Source: Burkholderia pyrrocinia
GTDB lineage: Bacteria > Pseudomonadota > Gammaproteobacteria > Burkholderiales > Burkholderiaceae
Assembly: GCF_003330765.1 (NCBI RefSeq)
Contig: NZ_CP024902.1
Location: forward strand, 2,728,001 to 2,792,000
Length of the DNA: 64,000 nucleotides
Direction: 5' to 3'
Position 1 is the stretch's first letter, and each line of letters begins with the position of its first letter. Positions 49,924-61,663 of the stretch are shown piece by piece. A model generated the notes under the pieces. It made no database searches, was not told where the DNA came from, and saw only the letters and a list, made by a program, of their open reading frames with translations. A program made the position numbers and the translations under genes.

Positions 49924-50850
49924 ATGATGCATCCCGACCTGCGCCGTCTCGACCTGAACCTGCTGCTCGCATTCGACGCTCTGTACCGCCACCGATCGGT
50001 CGCCGCGGCCGCGCACGAGCTCGCGATGAGCCCGTCCGCGCTGAGCCACGCGCTCGCGCGGCTGCGCGACGCGATCGGCGACGCGCTGTTCGTGCGCCTC
50101 GGTAACGAGATGCAGCCGACCGTGCGCGCCGACGACATCGCCACATGGGCCGGCGACGCGCTCGACGCGATGTCGAAGGGGCTCGCCCGCGCGCGCCGCT
50201 TCGATCCCGCGCAAAGCGATCGCACGTTCGTGTTCGCCGCGACCGACTACACGGCGTTCGCGGTGCTGCCGGCGTTCCTCGCGCGCATCCAGCACGTCGC
50301 GCCGCGGCTGCGGATCCGCGTCGTCCATTCCGACCGGAAGATTTCCGTCGACGAACTCGCGGCCGGCCGCATCGATTTCGCGCTCGGCTACCACGAGGAA
50401 TCGGCGGCCGACGCGGCGGGCATCGAGGATTTCGACTGGTTCTCCGACGACTACGTCGTGATCGCGAGCGCCGCCCATCCGGACATCCGCCGGCGGCTGA
50501 CGCTCGAGCAGTACCTTGCGGCACGCCACGTGGTCGTCACGCCGTGGAACGAATCGCGCGGCGTCGTCGACTACGTGCTCGATCGCCTCGGCCTCGCGCG
50601 GCAGGTCGCCGTGCAATTGCCGACCGTGCTGGCCGCGCCGTTCGTGATCGCGGAATCCGCACTCCTGATGACCGTGCCGAACCGCGCCGCGCAGGCGCTG
50701 CGGCACGCGGCGCCGATCCGCATCTTCCCGGCGCCGTTCGAGATCCCGCGCTACACGGTGAAGGTCTACTCGCACGCGAAGCATGCGCGCACCGATGCGC
50801 ACCGGTGGATTCGCGCGCAGCTGCTCGACGCACGGCCGGGCCCCGGCTGA
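49924..50850 (+). CDS. LysR-family transcriptional regulator
   Basis: The 308-residue protein starts MMHPDLRRLDLNLLLAFDAL with the LysR winged helix (HRSVAAAAHELAMSPSALSH, LARLRDAIGDALFVRLGNEM), then the effector domain (FVFAATDYTAFAVLPAFLAR, LAAGRIDFALGYHEESAADA). It resembles the PcpR/NodD-like subgroup. The frame could extend upstream to 49732, but that part overlaps the GNAT gene and is not LysR-like. It may control the divergent GNAT gene. Confidence 0.9.
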   Translation: MMHPDLRRLDLNLLLAFDALYRHRSVAAAAHELAMSPSALSHALARLRDAIGDALFVRLGNEMQPTVRADDIATWAGDALDAMSKGLARARRFDPAQSDRTFVFAATDYTAFAVLPAFLARIQHVAPRLRIRVVHSDRKISVDELAAGRIDFALGYHEESAADAAGIEDFDWFSDDYVVIASAAHPDIRRRLTLEQYLAARHVVVTPWNESRGVVDYVLDRLGLARQVAVQLPTVLAAPFVIAESALLMTVPNRAAQALRHAAPIRIFPAPFEIPRYTVKVYSHAKHARTDAHRWIRAQLLDARPGPG

Positions 50851-51411
50851 GCGAAGCGCGCCAGTGCGGCGCGCCTTGCGCGACACGTGTTGCAGGCACC
50901 AGCCAGCGGCCGCCGACGGCCGCCAATTCATTACGAAATACTTACCAATTTCTCGTCTTGGGCGCTTACGCTCGCGCCCCGACAACGTCAATAGTGGCAA
51001 TCCTTGACCCCTGTTCGCGGAATTCGTGTCTCCCTTGCGGGACAAGGGTTTTCCGGTAATTGCGAACCCTTAGGGCACCTGATGCGCACTGTGTTGCATG
51101 GCAATTTGGCGACACGTGTTAGTCAAACAACGATTTCCATCGCCACAAAATTGTATTTTTGCTAAATTAGTAACCAAAGTAGCAAAACGAAGTTCGTGAA
51201 ATGTAGTTTAGCTTCACGACACTACAAGGAGACCCCGCAGGCCGACCCGGCTGCGCGGGACCGCTCAACGGTTTTCCGTCTGCTTGCCCGCGTGCTGCGC
51301 TTACCGGCCCTGCACGAGGTCTCCCTGGTTATCCCGCTTTTGCCCGGCGCTCGTTGCTCCGGGCATCTCGTGCAGTATGGGTTGACTTTTTGACAGGGTA
51401 TGGAGGAGATG
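50851..51411. other. Porin upstream region
   Basis: About 560 bp without a gene. The stretch 51110-51195 is clearly AT-rich against the rest and most likely holds the porin promoter and regulator sites, but I could not settle the hexamers. A long leader (51200-51400) is GC-rich and could fold, as in regulated porin mRNAs. Confidence 0.45.
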
Positions 51412-52488
51412 ATGAAGAAAGCTTTGGTCGCGGCCGCGCTGATGGCTGCTGGGGTGGTGACGGCGCACGCGCAGAGCAGCGTCACGCTGTATGGCCGCCT
51501 GGATGCAGGCATCGAGTACATGAACGGCCTGCAAAACGGCCACCAAGTGCGCGCGGAAAGCGGCGACTGGGGCACGAGCCTGTGGGGCTTGAAGGGCAGC
51601 GAGGACATCGGCAGCGGCAACAAGATCCTGTTCCACCTCGAAGGCGCGTTCAACACGATGACCGGCGGCTTCAGCGGCTCGATCTGGGATCGTTTTGCGA
51701 CGGTCGGCATCTCGAACGACCACTACGGTACGCTGCTGTTGGGTCGTGAACTCGCGATCGCCAACGGCGTGTGGGACTTCGACCCGTTCGGTCAGTCGGC
51801 CTGGTCGACCGCATCGCTCGTCCGCGGCCGCAACTGGAACAAGACCAGCAACAACGTTTCGTACCAGTCGCCGCAGTTCTACGGCCTCGACTTCTACGGT
51901 CAGTTCTCGTTCTCGAACTCGACCAGCTTCAACGGCAACACGACGGCCGGCCAACCGGGCCGTGCAATGGGCGGTCAGGTCACCTATACGAACTCGCTGT
52001 TCCAGTTGCGCGGCATCTACGACGAAACGCGCGACAGCAACGGCCGCTTCTCGGACGTGTTCAACTACTCGCGAGAATACTTCGCGGGCGTGAACGTGTT
52101 CCTCGGCCAGTTCAAGGTGCAGGCGGCGTACCAGGCATCGCGCGCGGACGGCAGCGGCGGCCCGGCAGTGAACGCCGGCGTGACCGGCACCCAGCAGGTC
52201 TGGGGCGGCGTGACGTGGCAAGCGACGCCGGCGGCGGCGCTGATCGCGGCCGCGTATCACGTGAACGCGAACCACGGCGGCGGCAACGCGAACATCTACA
52301 CGGTCGGCGGCTCGTACAACATCTCGAAGCGCACGCTGTTCGATCTGCAGGTCGCGACGGTGCGCAACAGCAAGAACGCGAACTTCGGCCTGAACGCCAA
52401 CGGTGCAGGTACGGCCGTATCGACCGGCAACCCGAACCCGGGCGGCAGCCAGACCGGCGTCTACGCCGGCATCCAGCACCTGTTCTGA
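51412..52488 (+). CDS. Gram-negative general porin (Burkholderia OpcP/OmpC type)
   Basis: The 358-residue product has a signal peptide (MKKALVAAALMAAGVVTAHA) and the porin start QSSVTLYGRLDAGIEY. It continues with alternating beta strands, SWGTSLWGLKGSEDIGSGNK-like DWGTSLWGLKGSEDIGSG, and loop 3 with WSTASLVRGRNWNKTSNNVS. It ends in VYAGIQHLF, with the C-terminal Phe needed for Bam assembly. It forms a trimeric 16-strand channel. GGAGGAG lies just upstream. ATG 51409 is an equal alternative. Confidence 0.95.
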   Translation: MKKALVAAALMAAGVVTAHAQSSVTLYGRLDAGIEYMNGLQNGHQVRAESGDWGTSLWGLKGSEDIGSGNKILFHLEGAFNTMTGGFSGSIWDRFATVGISNDHYGTLLLGRELAIANGVWDFDPFGQSAWSTASLVRGRNWNKTSNNVSYQSPQFYGLDFYGQFSFSNSTSFNGNTTAGQPGRAMGGQVTYTNSLFQLRGIYDETRDSNGRFSDVFNYSREYFAGVNVFLGQFKVQAAYQASRADGSGGPAVNAGVTGTQQVWGGVTWQATPAAALIAAAYHVNANHGGGNANIYTVGGSYNISKRTLFDLQVATVRNSKNANFGLNANGAGTAVSTGNPNPGGSQTGVYAGIQHLF

Positions 52489-52548
52489 TCAGGCGCTGCC
52501 GAAGAACGAATCGACAACACTTTCCACGCTGCTGCGAGAGGCGCGTAT

Positions 52549-52584
52549 CGGTGCGGTACCCTACCGGGTATCGCACCGTTTTTT
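52549..52584 (+). terminator. Intrinsic terminator after the porin
   Basis: A 13-bp stem with one wobble (52549-52561 with 52566-52578) and a TACC loop is followed by TTTTTT. It closes the porin transcript. Confidence 0.88.
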
Positions 52585-52630
52585 ATTGGCGTGAACAGGC
52601 CCTAACGCGGCCCGCTGCCGACTGCGGCGC

Positions 52631-54764
<2,134 letters not shown>

Positions 54765-54873
54765 GGCGGGATCGGCGCAGCCCGGCGGCGCGCCCTGAAC
54801 GGCTGACGAAATTGTCCCGGGCGCGGGCCACGGCGGCACGCGTCCGGCAACCTCCAACGGTACGGATTCACGC

Positions 54874-56052
54874 TTGAAACACGAACGCATCGATTATCGC
54901 ACGGGCATCCTGTCGTCCCCCGCCGAGGTGCCGGCCGACGAATGGAACGCGCTGCTCGCGCGCGACGCGCAGCCGACGCCATTCCTGCGCCACGAATTCC
55001 TCGACGCGCTGCACGTCGCGCGCTGCGCAGTCGACGATACAGGCTGGTCGCCGCACTTCGTCACGCTGACCGACGCGCGCACCGGCCGCCTCGCGGCCGC
55101 CGCGCCCGTCTACGCGAAGCAGCATTCGTACGGCGAATACGTGTTCGACTGGGCATGGGCCGACGCGTACCAGCGCAACAACCTGCCCTACTACCCGAAG
55201 CTGCTGTGCGCGGTGCCGTTCACGCCCGTGCAGGGCACGCGCCTGCTCGCGGCCGACGACGGCGCGCGCCGCCAGCTCGCGGCCACGCTGCTCGCATTCG
55301 CCGAGCAGAGCGACGTGTCGTCGCTGCACGTGCTGTTTCCGACCGGCGACGAAGCGCGGCTCCTCGAATCGATGGGGATGATGCTGCGCGAAGGCGTGCA
55401 GTTCCACTGGCTCAACGACGGCTACCGCCACTTCGATGACTTCCTCGGCACGCTCGAGCAGAAGAAGCGCAAGAACATCCGCGCGGAGCGCCGCAAGGTG
55501 CACGATGCGGGCGTGACATTCCGGCGCCTCACCGGCGACCGGATCACCGACGCCGACTGGCGCTTCTTTGCGCGCTGCTACCGGCAGACCTACCGCGAAC
55601 ACTTTTCCAGCCCGTACCTGAACCTCGACTTCTTCCGCACGATCGGCGCGACGATGCCCGAGAACCTGCTGCTCGTGATCGCGGAAGCCGACGGCCAGCC
55701 GATCGCGAGCGCGCTCGCGGTGTACCGGCGTGGCGAGCACGGCGGCGGCACGCTGTACGGCCGCTACTGGGGCGCGCTCGAGCACGTGCCCTGCCTGCAT
55801 TTCGAAGCGGCCTACTACCAGTTGCTCGAATTCTGCATCGAGGCCGGGCTCGACACGTTCGAAGGCGGCGCGCAAGGCGAGCACAAGCTCGCGCGCGGGT
55901 TCCTGCCGACCGTCACGCACTCCGCGCACTGGCTCGCGCACCCGGCGTTCTCGGACGCGGTCGCGCGCTTTCTCGAACGCGAGACCGAGCATATCCACGC
56001 GTACGTCGACGAACTGCGCGAGCACGACCCGTTCCGGCGCGGCACGGCGTAG
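54874..56052 (+). CDS. FemAB-like / peptidoglycan-type GNAT acyltransferase
   Basis: The 392-residue protein belongs to the 'peptidogalycan biosynthesis' (COG3146-like) GNAT family: PTPFLRHEFLDALHVARCAV, GRLAAAAPVYAKQHSYGEYV, FDWAWADAYQRNNLPYYPKL, LEQKKRKNIRAERRKVHDAG and FEGGAQGEHKLARGFLPTVT. Real substrates are unknown. The start is a TTG at 54874; no ATG or GTG occurs before the conserved region, and the ribosome site is unclear. It is divergent from nadE. Confidence 0.85.
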   Translation: MKHERIDYRTGILSSPAEVPADEWNALLARDAQPTPFLRHEFLDALHVARCAVDDTGWSPHFVTLTDARTGRLAAAAPVYAKQHSYGEYVFDWAWADAYQRNNLPYYPKLLCAVPFTPVQGTRLLAADDGARRQLAATLLAFAEQSDVSSLHVLFPTGDEARLLESMGMMLREGVQFHWLNDGYRHFDDFLGTLEQKKRKNIRAERRKVHDAGVTFRRLTGDRITDADWRFFARCYRQTYREHFSSPYLNLDFFRTIGATMPENLLLVIAEADGQPIASALAVYRRGEHGGGTLYGRYWGALEHVPCLHFEAAYYQLLEFCIEAGLDTFEGGAQGEHKLARGFLPTVTHSAHWLAHPAFSDAVARFLERETEHIHAYVDELREHDPFRRGTA

Positions 56053-56147
56053 CGGCCCGCGCCGCTTCCGCGACGGGCACGGCGATCGGTGGCGTTGACG
56101 CGCGTGTTTTCTGAGACACTGGCGACTTCGTATCCCGCCGCCCTGCC

Positions 56148-56993
56148 ATGTCCTGGTTTCTGTATCTGATCGAATGCGCCGACGACAGCGTCTACACCGG
56201 CATCACGACCGACGTTGCCGCGCGCTTCGACGAGCACGCGGCCGGCAAGGGCGCGCGCTACACGCGCTCGCGCAAACCGCGCGCCGTGCTCGCGTCGTTT
56301 CCGCTGCCCGACCGGTCGAGCGCGTCGCGCGCCGAATATTGGGTGAAGCAGCTCACGGCTGCGCAGAAGCGTGAGCTGGCGGCCGGCTTGCGTACGCTGG
56401 AATCGGTGCTGCCGGCCGTGGTGTCGCTCGACGAAAACGGCGACGCGGCCGGTTTGCAGGCGGGCACGCGCGGGCGGGAAAAGACGAAAGCAAAGGTGGA
56501 GAACGTCGACAACGCAACGAAGACGGCTGAAATGGAAAAGGTTGGCGGGAAGAGCGCGAAGACCGGGAAAGCCGGGAAAGCCGAGAAAGCCGTTAAGTCT
56601 GCAAAGACCGCGAAGACCCGACAAGCGACCAAGGCGCCAAAGGCAGCACAGGCCGCGCCGGTCGCAAAACGCGCGAAGACCGACGGCGATGCGGTCGAGA
56701 AAAAAGCCTCGGCGCGCGGCACACCGGCAAAAAAGGACAAGTCGGCAGCCGCCCCTTCGTCGAAACGGAAAGCGCCCGCCGCCAAGCCCGTCACAAACCG
56801 ACGCGACGACGCGGCTTCCGCACCGGCCCACCGCCGTCCGTCGGCCACGAAAGCCGCCAAAGCCACCGCGGCCTCCGCTGCCCCTCGCCGCGCAAAACGC
56901 GCGAAGGACGCGCCGGACACCACCGCCCCGCCCGCCCCCGCTTCCGCGCGCAAGAAAACCGCACGCGCAAAACAAAACCGCGCGGCCTCCTGA
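56148..56993 (+). CDS. GIY-YIG nuclease domain with long Lys/Ala-rich tail
   Basis: Residues 1-82 form a complete GIY-YIG domain: WFLYLIECADDSVYTGITTD, HAAGKGARYTRSRKPRAVLA and RAEYWVKQLTAAQKRELAAG. The Glu in RAEYWVK matches the metal ligand. Residues ~105-281 are a Lys/Ala/Arg/Pro low-complexity tail (KSAKTGKAGKAEKAVKSAKT style) like the C-terminus of histone H1, which should bind DNA non-specifically. Stand-alone YhbQ-like proteins end near residue 100. Confidence 0.85.
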   Translation: MSWFLYLIECADDSVYTGITTDVAARFDEHAAGKGARYTRSRKPRAVLASFPLPDRSSASRAEYWVKQLTAAQKRELAAGLRTLESVLPAVVSLDENGDAAGLQAGTRGREKTKAKVENVDNATKTAEMEKVGGKSAKTGKAGKAEKAVKSAKTAKTRQATKAPKAAQAAPVAKRAKTDGDAVEKKASARGTPAKKDKSAAAPSSKRKAPAAKPVTNRRDDAASAPAHRRPSATKAAKATAASAAPRRAKRAKDAPDTTAPPAPASARKKTARAKQNRAAS

Positions 56994-57047
56994 AGAGACA
57001 CGCGCGGTCTGCGTTTCGCACGAACCGGCCGTCGGCCGGCGCGCCGC

Positions 57048-57575
57048 TTACTTCTTGTAGTTCGCGGCGCCGTCGGTGATTTCCTTATGCGCGGCTTCGA
57101 TGCCGGCCCAGCCTTCGACCTTCACCCACTTGCCCTTCTCGAGCGCCTTGTATTGCTCGAAGAAGTGCTTGATCTGGTCCTTCAGGTACTCGGGCACGTC
57201 GTCGATCGACTTCAGGTTCGCCGTCATCGGGCAGACCTTGTCGTGCGGCACCGCGACCAGCTTCGCGTCGACGCCCGACTCGTCGGTCATCTGCAGCATG
57301 CCGAGCACGCGCGAACGCACGATCGAGCCGGCCAGCAGCGGGAACGGCGTGATCACCAGCACGTCGACCGGATCGCCGTCGCCCGACAGCGTCTGCGGAA
57401 TGTAGCCGTAGTTCACCGGATAGCGCATGCCCGTGCCGATGAAGCGGTCGACGACGAGGAGGCCCAGCTCCTTGTCCGCCTCATACTTCACCGGATCGCT
57501 TTGCGCGGGAATCTCGATGATCACGTTGAAATCTTGCGGCAGGTCCTTGCCGGCCGGAACATGATTGAAGCTCAT
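57048..57575 (-). CDS. ppa: Inorganic pyrophosphatase
   Basis: The 175-residue protein is a family I soluble pyrophosphatase: [40 protein letters not shown] (metal-binding Asp cluster DGDPVD) and [18 protein letters not shown], with [20 protein letters not shown]. It hydrolyses PPi to drive biosynthesis. ATG 57575 (MSFNHVPAG) is the family start; the upstream frame is intergenic. Confidence 0.95.
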   Translation of the reverse strand: MSFNHVPAGKDLPQDFNVIIEIPAQSDPVKYEADKELGLLVVDRFIGTGMRYPVNYGYIPQTLSGDGDPVDVLVITPFPLLAGSIVRSRVLGMLQMTDESGVDAKLVAVPHDKVCPMTANLKSIDDVPEYLKDQIKHFFEQYKALEKGKWVKVEGWAGIEAAHKEITDGAANYKK

Positions 57576-57946
57576 GAGCGCTCTCTGTAGGTCGATGGGA
57601 ATTCGGGACAGGGCGCCGCGGCCGATGCAACGCCGCGGGCGCCCCCAAGGGATTGCGCCATTATAGCCAATCGACCGGTGGCGTCCGGATGACGATCGGC
57701 GCGATAATCGTTCCGGATGTCCGGCCGTCGAACGACCGGCGGCGTTGCATGGGATCGGCGTCGGCGCTAAAGCACCGGCGCCGGTCGACCGCGAAGCATG
57801 GGACCCGATGCAAAGCATGGGGTCCGAGTAAGTGCTAAAGCACTAACTCGGTCCGACATAACCGCTGAAGCGCTAACTCGGGTCGACCGCGAAGCATGGG
57901 ACCCGAGTAACCGCTGAAGCGCTAACTCGGGTCGACAGGAGCAGGC
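57576..57946. other. Intergenic region holding a tandem repeat
   Basis: 371 bp between divergent ppa and the aldehyde dehydrogenase gene. No gene is visible; the half next to the dehydrogenase is filled by the repeats annotated separately. Confidence 0.6.
57783..57936. repeat. Tandem palindromic repeat array
   Basis: Two interleaved units repeat. Unit A, 26 bp starting GGTCGACCGCGAAGCATGGG, is at 57783-57808 and 57881-57906. Unit B, 28 bp starting AACCGCTGAAGCGCTAACTC, is at 57860-57887 and 57909-57936, with a variant containing GTGCTAAAGCAC at about 57829-57857. Units contain short palindromes (AGTGCTAAAGCACT, GCGCTAACTCGG), so each can form a hairpin. It ends ten bases before the dehydrogenase ATG, where it could affect that gene's mRNA leader. 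Confidence 0.75.
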
Positions 57947-59386
57947 ATGGAAGAGGCGAAGCACTTCATCGCAGGCGAATGGACGTTGCCCGCGCAACTG
58001 GAAACGATCGCGGTCGTCGATCCGTCCGACGGCCAGCCGTTCGCGACGATCGCGCGCGGCACGGCACCCGACATCGAGCGCGCGGTCGCCGCGGCCCGCG
58101 ACGCATTCGCGGGCGCATGGGGCGCCGCGAGCGCCGCCGAGCGCGGCCGCGTGCTGATGCGGCTGTCGGCGCGCGTCACCGACTCCCTCGAGGAACTCGC
58201 CGCGATCGAGGCGCGCGACACCGGCAAGCCGCTGAAGCAGGCGCGCGCCGACGCGGCCGCGCTCGCGCGCTACTTCGAGTTCTACGCGGGCGCCGCCGAC
58301 AAGCTGCACGGCGAAACCCTCCCCTATCAGGCCGGCTACACGGTGCTGACGGTGCGCGAGCCGCACGGCGTCACCGGCCACATCGTGCCGTGGAACTACC
58401 CGATGCAGATCTTCGGGCGCAGCGTCGGCGCGGCGCTCGCGGCCGGCAATGCATGCGTCGTCAAGCCGGCCGAGGATGCGTGCCTGTCCGTGCTGCGCGT
58501 CGCCGAACTGGCCGCCGAGGCCGGGCTGCCGGCCGGCGCGCTCAACATCGTCACCGGCTACGGCCATGAAGCCGGCGCCGCGCTCGCGCGCCATCCGGGC
58601 ATCGACCACATCTCCTTTACGGGTTCGCCGGCAACCGGCACGCTGGTCACGCAGATGGCGGCCGAGAACCACGTGCCCGTCACGCTCGAACTCGGCGGCA
58701 AGTCGCCGCAGATCGTATTCGCCGATGCCGATCTCGACGCGGCGCTGCCCGTGCTCGTATCGGCGATCGTGCAGAACGGCGGGCAGACCTGCTCGGCCGG
58801 CAGCCGCGTGCTGATCGAGCGCGCGGTGTACGAGCCGCTCGTCGAACGGCTCGCCACCGCGTTCAACGGGCTGCGGGTCGGCCCGAGCCGCGCCGACCTC
58901 GACTGCGGCCCGCTGATCAACGCGAAGCAACAGCAGCGCGTGTGGGATTTCCTGTCCGACGCGCAGCACGACGGCATTCCGATGGCCGCGCACGGGCAGG
59001 TCGTTGCCGACGCGCCCGAAAGCGGCTTCTACCAGGCGCCCGCGCTGTTGCGCGACGTGCCGCCGTCGCACCGGCTCGCGCAGGAGGAAGTGTTCGGCCC
59101 CGTGCTCGCCGCGATGCGTTTCATCGACGAAGACGAAGCCGTCGCGCTCGCGAACGGCACGCCGTACGGCCTCGTCGCGGGCATCTGGACGCGCGACGGC
59201 GCGCGCCAGATGCGTCTCGCACGGCGCCTTCGCGCGGGCCAGGTGTTCATCAACAACTATGGCGCGGGCGGTGGCGTCGAACTGCCGTTCGGCGGCGTCG
59301 GCCACTCGGGCCATGGCCGCGAGAAAGGCTTCGAGGCGCTGTACGGCTTCACCGCGCTAAAGACGATCGCGATCCGGCACGGCTGA
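57947..59386 (+). CDS. NAD(P)-dependent aldehyde dehydrogenase
   Basis: The 479-residue protein has the ALDH fold: GHIVPWNYPMQIFGRSVGAA (cofactor), FTGSPATGTLVTQ, catalytic Glu in VTLELGGKSPQIVF, catalytic Cys in NGGQTCSAGSRVLIER, and EEVFGPVLAAMRF. It oxidises an aldehyde to the acid. The next gene is an SDR and then an MFS transporter, a catabolic group. Specific substrate unknown. Confidence 0.93.
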   Translation: MEEAKHFIAGEWTLPAQLETIAVVDPSDGQPFATIARGTAPDIERAVAAARDAFAGAWGAASAAERGRVLMRLSARVTDSLEELAAIEARDTGKPLKQARADAAALARYFEFYAGAADKLHGETLPYQAGYTVLTVREPHGVTGHIVPWNYPMQIFGRSVGAALAAGNACVVKPAEDACLSVLRVAELAAEAGLPAGALNIVTGYGHEAGAALARHPGIDHISFTGSPATGTLVTQMAAENHVPVTLELGGKSPQIVFADADLDAALPVLVSAIVQNGGQTCSAGSRVLIERAVYEPLVERLATAFNGLRVGPSRADLDCGPLINAKQQQRVWDFLSDAQHDGIPMAAHGQVVADAPESGFYQAPALLRDVPPSHRLAQEEVFGPVLAAMRFIDEDEAVALANGTPYGLVAGIWTRDGARQMRLARRLRAGQVFINNYGAGGGVELPFGGVGHSGHGREKGFEALYGFTALKTIAIRHG

Positions 59387-59471
59387 ACGCGCGGCACGCG
59401 AAACGCGGCCGGCAGCGGCCGGCCGCCGGTCGACACACGACGACTCTCATCACCAGCACAGGAGACACACC

Positions 59472-60230
59472 ATGCGGTTGAGCGGCAAGACGGCAATCGT
59501 CACGGGCGGCGGCTCGGGTTTCGGCGAAGGCATCGCGAAGACCTACGCGCGCGAAGGCGCGAACGTCGTCGTCAACGACCTGAACGGCGCGGCGGCCGAG
59601 CGCGTCGCAAGCGAGATCGCGCTCGCGGGCGGCAAGGCAATCGCGGTGGCCGGCGACGTGTCGAAGCAGGACGACTGGCGCGCGCTGCTGCAGGCCGCGC
59701 TCGACGATTTCCATTCGGTGCAGATCGTCGTGAACAACGCGGGCACCACGCACCGCAACAAGCCCGTGCTCGACGTGACGGAAGCCGAATTCGACCGCGT
59801 GTACGCCGTCAACATGAAGAGCCTGTTCTGGTGCGTGCAGACCTTCGTTCCGTACTTCCGCGAACAGGGCGGCGGCGTGTTCGTGAACGTCGCGTCGACG
59901 GCCGGCGTGCGCCCGCGCCCGGGGCTCGTCTGGTACAACAGCACGAAGGGCGCGATGATCACCGCGAGCAAGTCGCTCGCGGCCGAGCTCGGCGCCGACC
60001 GCATCCGCGTGAACTGCATCAATCCCGTGCTCGGCGAGACAGCCCTGATGACCGAGTTCATGGGCTGCGAGGACACGCCCGAGAACCGCCGCCGCTTCCT
60101 CGCGACGATCCCGCTCGGCCGCTTCTCGACGCCGCAGGACATCGCGAACGCGGCGCTTTACCTTGCGTCCGACGAAGCCGAATTCATCACGGGTGTCTGC
60201 CTCGAAGTCGACGGCGGGCGCTGCATCTAG
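59472..60230 (+). CDS. Short-chain dehydrogenase/reductase (SDR)
   Basis: The 252-residue protein has TGGGSGFGEGIAKTYAREGA, VVNDLNGAAAERVASEIALA (acidic pocket favours NAD), VNNAGTTHRNKPVLDVTEAE, the Ser/Tyr/Lys set (VASTAGVRPR, YNSTKGAMI) and a C-terminal GVCLEVDGGRCI. It resembles 3-oxoacyl or sugar-alcohol SDRs. It is 85 bp downstream of the aldehyde dehydrogenase, likely one operon. Confidence 0.92.
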   Translation: MRLSGKTAIVTGGGSGFGEGIAKTYAREGANVVVNDLNGAAAERVASEIALAGGKAIAVAGDVSKQDDWRALLQAALDDFHSVQIVVNNAGTTHRNKPVLDVTEAEFDRVYAVNMKSLFWCVQTFVPYFREQGGGVFVNVASTAGVRPRPGLVWYNSTKGAMITASKSLAAELGADRIRVNCINPVLGETALMTEFMGCEDTPENRRRFLATIPLGRFSTPQDIANAALYLASDEAEFITGVCLEVDGGRCI

Positions 60231-60358
60231 ACTCACCCGGCTAGTCGCGCGCCGCGTCGAGAGTCGCTGGCCGGCACGCCATCCACGCACTGCTTCGCAC
60301 GAAACCGGATCGGGCACCGATGCGCCGACTCCGGCCAACTATAAGGACAGGAGACAAC

Positions 60359-61663
60359 ATGGCAACATCGACGCAGTCGCTGCCGGGCTCGTCCGGCGCA
60401 TTCGAGGAAGCAACCTATCGCAAGGTGTCGTGGCGGCTCACGCCGCTCCTGCTGCTGTGCTACGTGGTCGCGTATCTCGACCGCGTGAACGTCGGCTTCG
60501 CGAAGCTGCAGATGGCGAGCGACCTGAACCTCAGCGATACCGTCTACGGGCTCGGCGCCGGGATCTTCTTCTTCGGCTATTTCCTGTTCGAGGTGCCGAG
60601 CAACATCATCCTGCACAAGGTCGGCGCGCGCGTGTGGATCGCTCGGATCATGGCGACCTGGGGCGTGATCTCGATCCTGACGATGTTCGTCACGACGCCC
60701 GCGATGTTCTACGTGATGCGCTTCCTGCTCGGCGTCGCCGAAGCGGGCTTCTTCCCCGGCGTGATCCTCTACCTCACCTACTGGTATCCCGCGCACCGGC
60801 GCGGTCGGATGACGACCTTCTTCATGACGGCGGTCGCGTTGTCCGGCGTGATCGGTGGCCCGATCTCGGGCTTCATCCTGAAGGCGTTCAACGGCGTGAG
60901 CGGATGGCACGGCTGGCAATGGCTGTTCCTGCTCGAAGGCATCCCGTCGGTGCTGGCCGGCGTACTCGTGTTTCTCAAGCTCGACGACCGGATCGCGAGC
61001 GCGACCTGGCTCACCGACGACGAAAAAGCGCTGCTCGCGCGCAACGTCGACGCGGAGGAAGCGACGAAGGAAGACCTGCCGCTCGGCACCGTGCTGGCAA
61101 GCCCGCGCGTATTCCTGATGGCGCTGATCTACTTCTCGTTCGTGATGGGGCTCTACGGCGTCGGCTTCTGGCTGCCGACGATCATCAAGGCGACGGGCGT
61201 CACCGACACGTTCATGATTGGCCTGCTGTCGGCGATTCCGTATGCGGCCGCGGTGGTCGCGATGATCCTGATCGCGCGCAGCGCGGACAAGCGCCGCGAG
61301 CGCCGCTGGCACCTCGCGATTCCGGCCGCGATCGGCGCGCTCGGGCTCGTGCTGTCGGTGATCTGGGCACACCAGACCGCGCTCGCGATGCTCGGCCTCA
61401 CGCTCGCGACGATCGGCATCCTGACGACGCTGCCGCTGTTCTGGAGCCTGCCGACCGCGTTCCTCGGCGGTGCGGCGGCCGCGGCCGGCATCGCGATGAT
61501 CAACTCGATCGGCAACCTCGCGGGCTTCCTGAGCCCGTACCTGATGGGCTGGCTCAAGCAGGCGACGGGCGCCAACGATGCGGGCATGTACATGCTCGCG
61601 GGGTTCCTCGTGCTCGGCGGGCTGCTCGCGCTGTCGGTGCCGAAGCAACTGGTCGACAAGTGA
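60359..61663 (+). CDS. MFS transporter, anion:cation symporter family
   Basis: The 434-residue protein (ATG 60359, after GGACAGGAG) has 12 membrane helices and ACS-family marks: RLTPLLLLCYVVAYLDRVNV at the start, GYFLFEVPSNIILHKVGARV, MRFLLGVAEAGFFPGVILYL and AWNYP-like GWHGWQWLFLLEGIPS. ACS members import carboxylates such as tartrate or phthalate. With the adjacent dehydrogenases it may import the substrate of the pathway. Confidence 0.9.
   Translation: MATSTQSLPGSSGAFEEATYRKVSWRLTPLLLLCYVVAYLDRVNVGFAKLQMASDLNLSDTVYGLGAGIFFFGYFLFEVPSNIILHKVGARVWIARIMATWGVISILTMFVTTPAMFYVMRFLLGVAEAGFFPGVILYLTYWYPAHRRGRMTTFFMTAVALSGVIGGPISGFILKAFNGVSGWHGWQWLFLLEGIPSVLAGVLVFLKLDDRIASATWLTDDEKALLARNVDAEEATKEDLPLGTVLASPRVFLMALIYFSFVMGLYGVGFWLPTIIKATGVTDTFMIGLLSAIPYAAAVVAMILIARSADKRRERRWHLAIPAAIGALGLVLSVIWAHQTALAMLGLTLATIGILTTLPLFWSLPTAFLGGAAAAAGIAMINSIGNLAGFLSPYLMGWLKQATGANDAGMYMLAGFLVLGGLLALSVPKQLVDK

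Noticed and set aside
57783..57936. CRISPR array
   Set aside because: Units are interleaved and adjoining, without unique spacers of constant length, and no cas genes are near.
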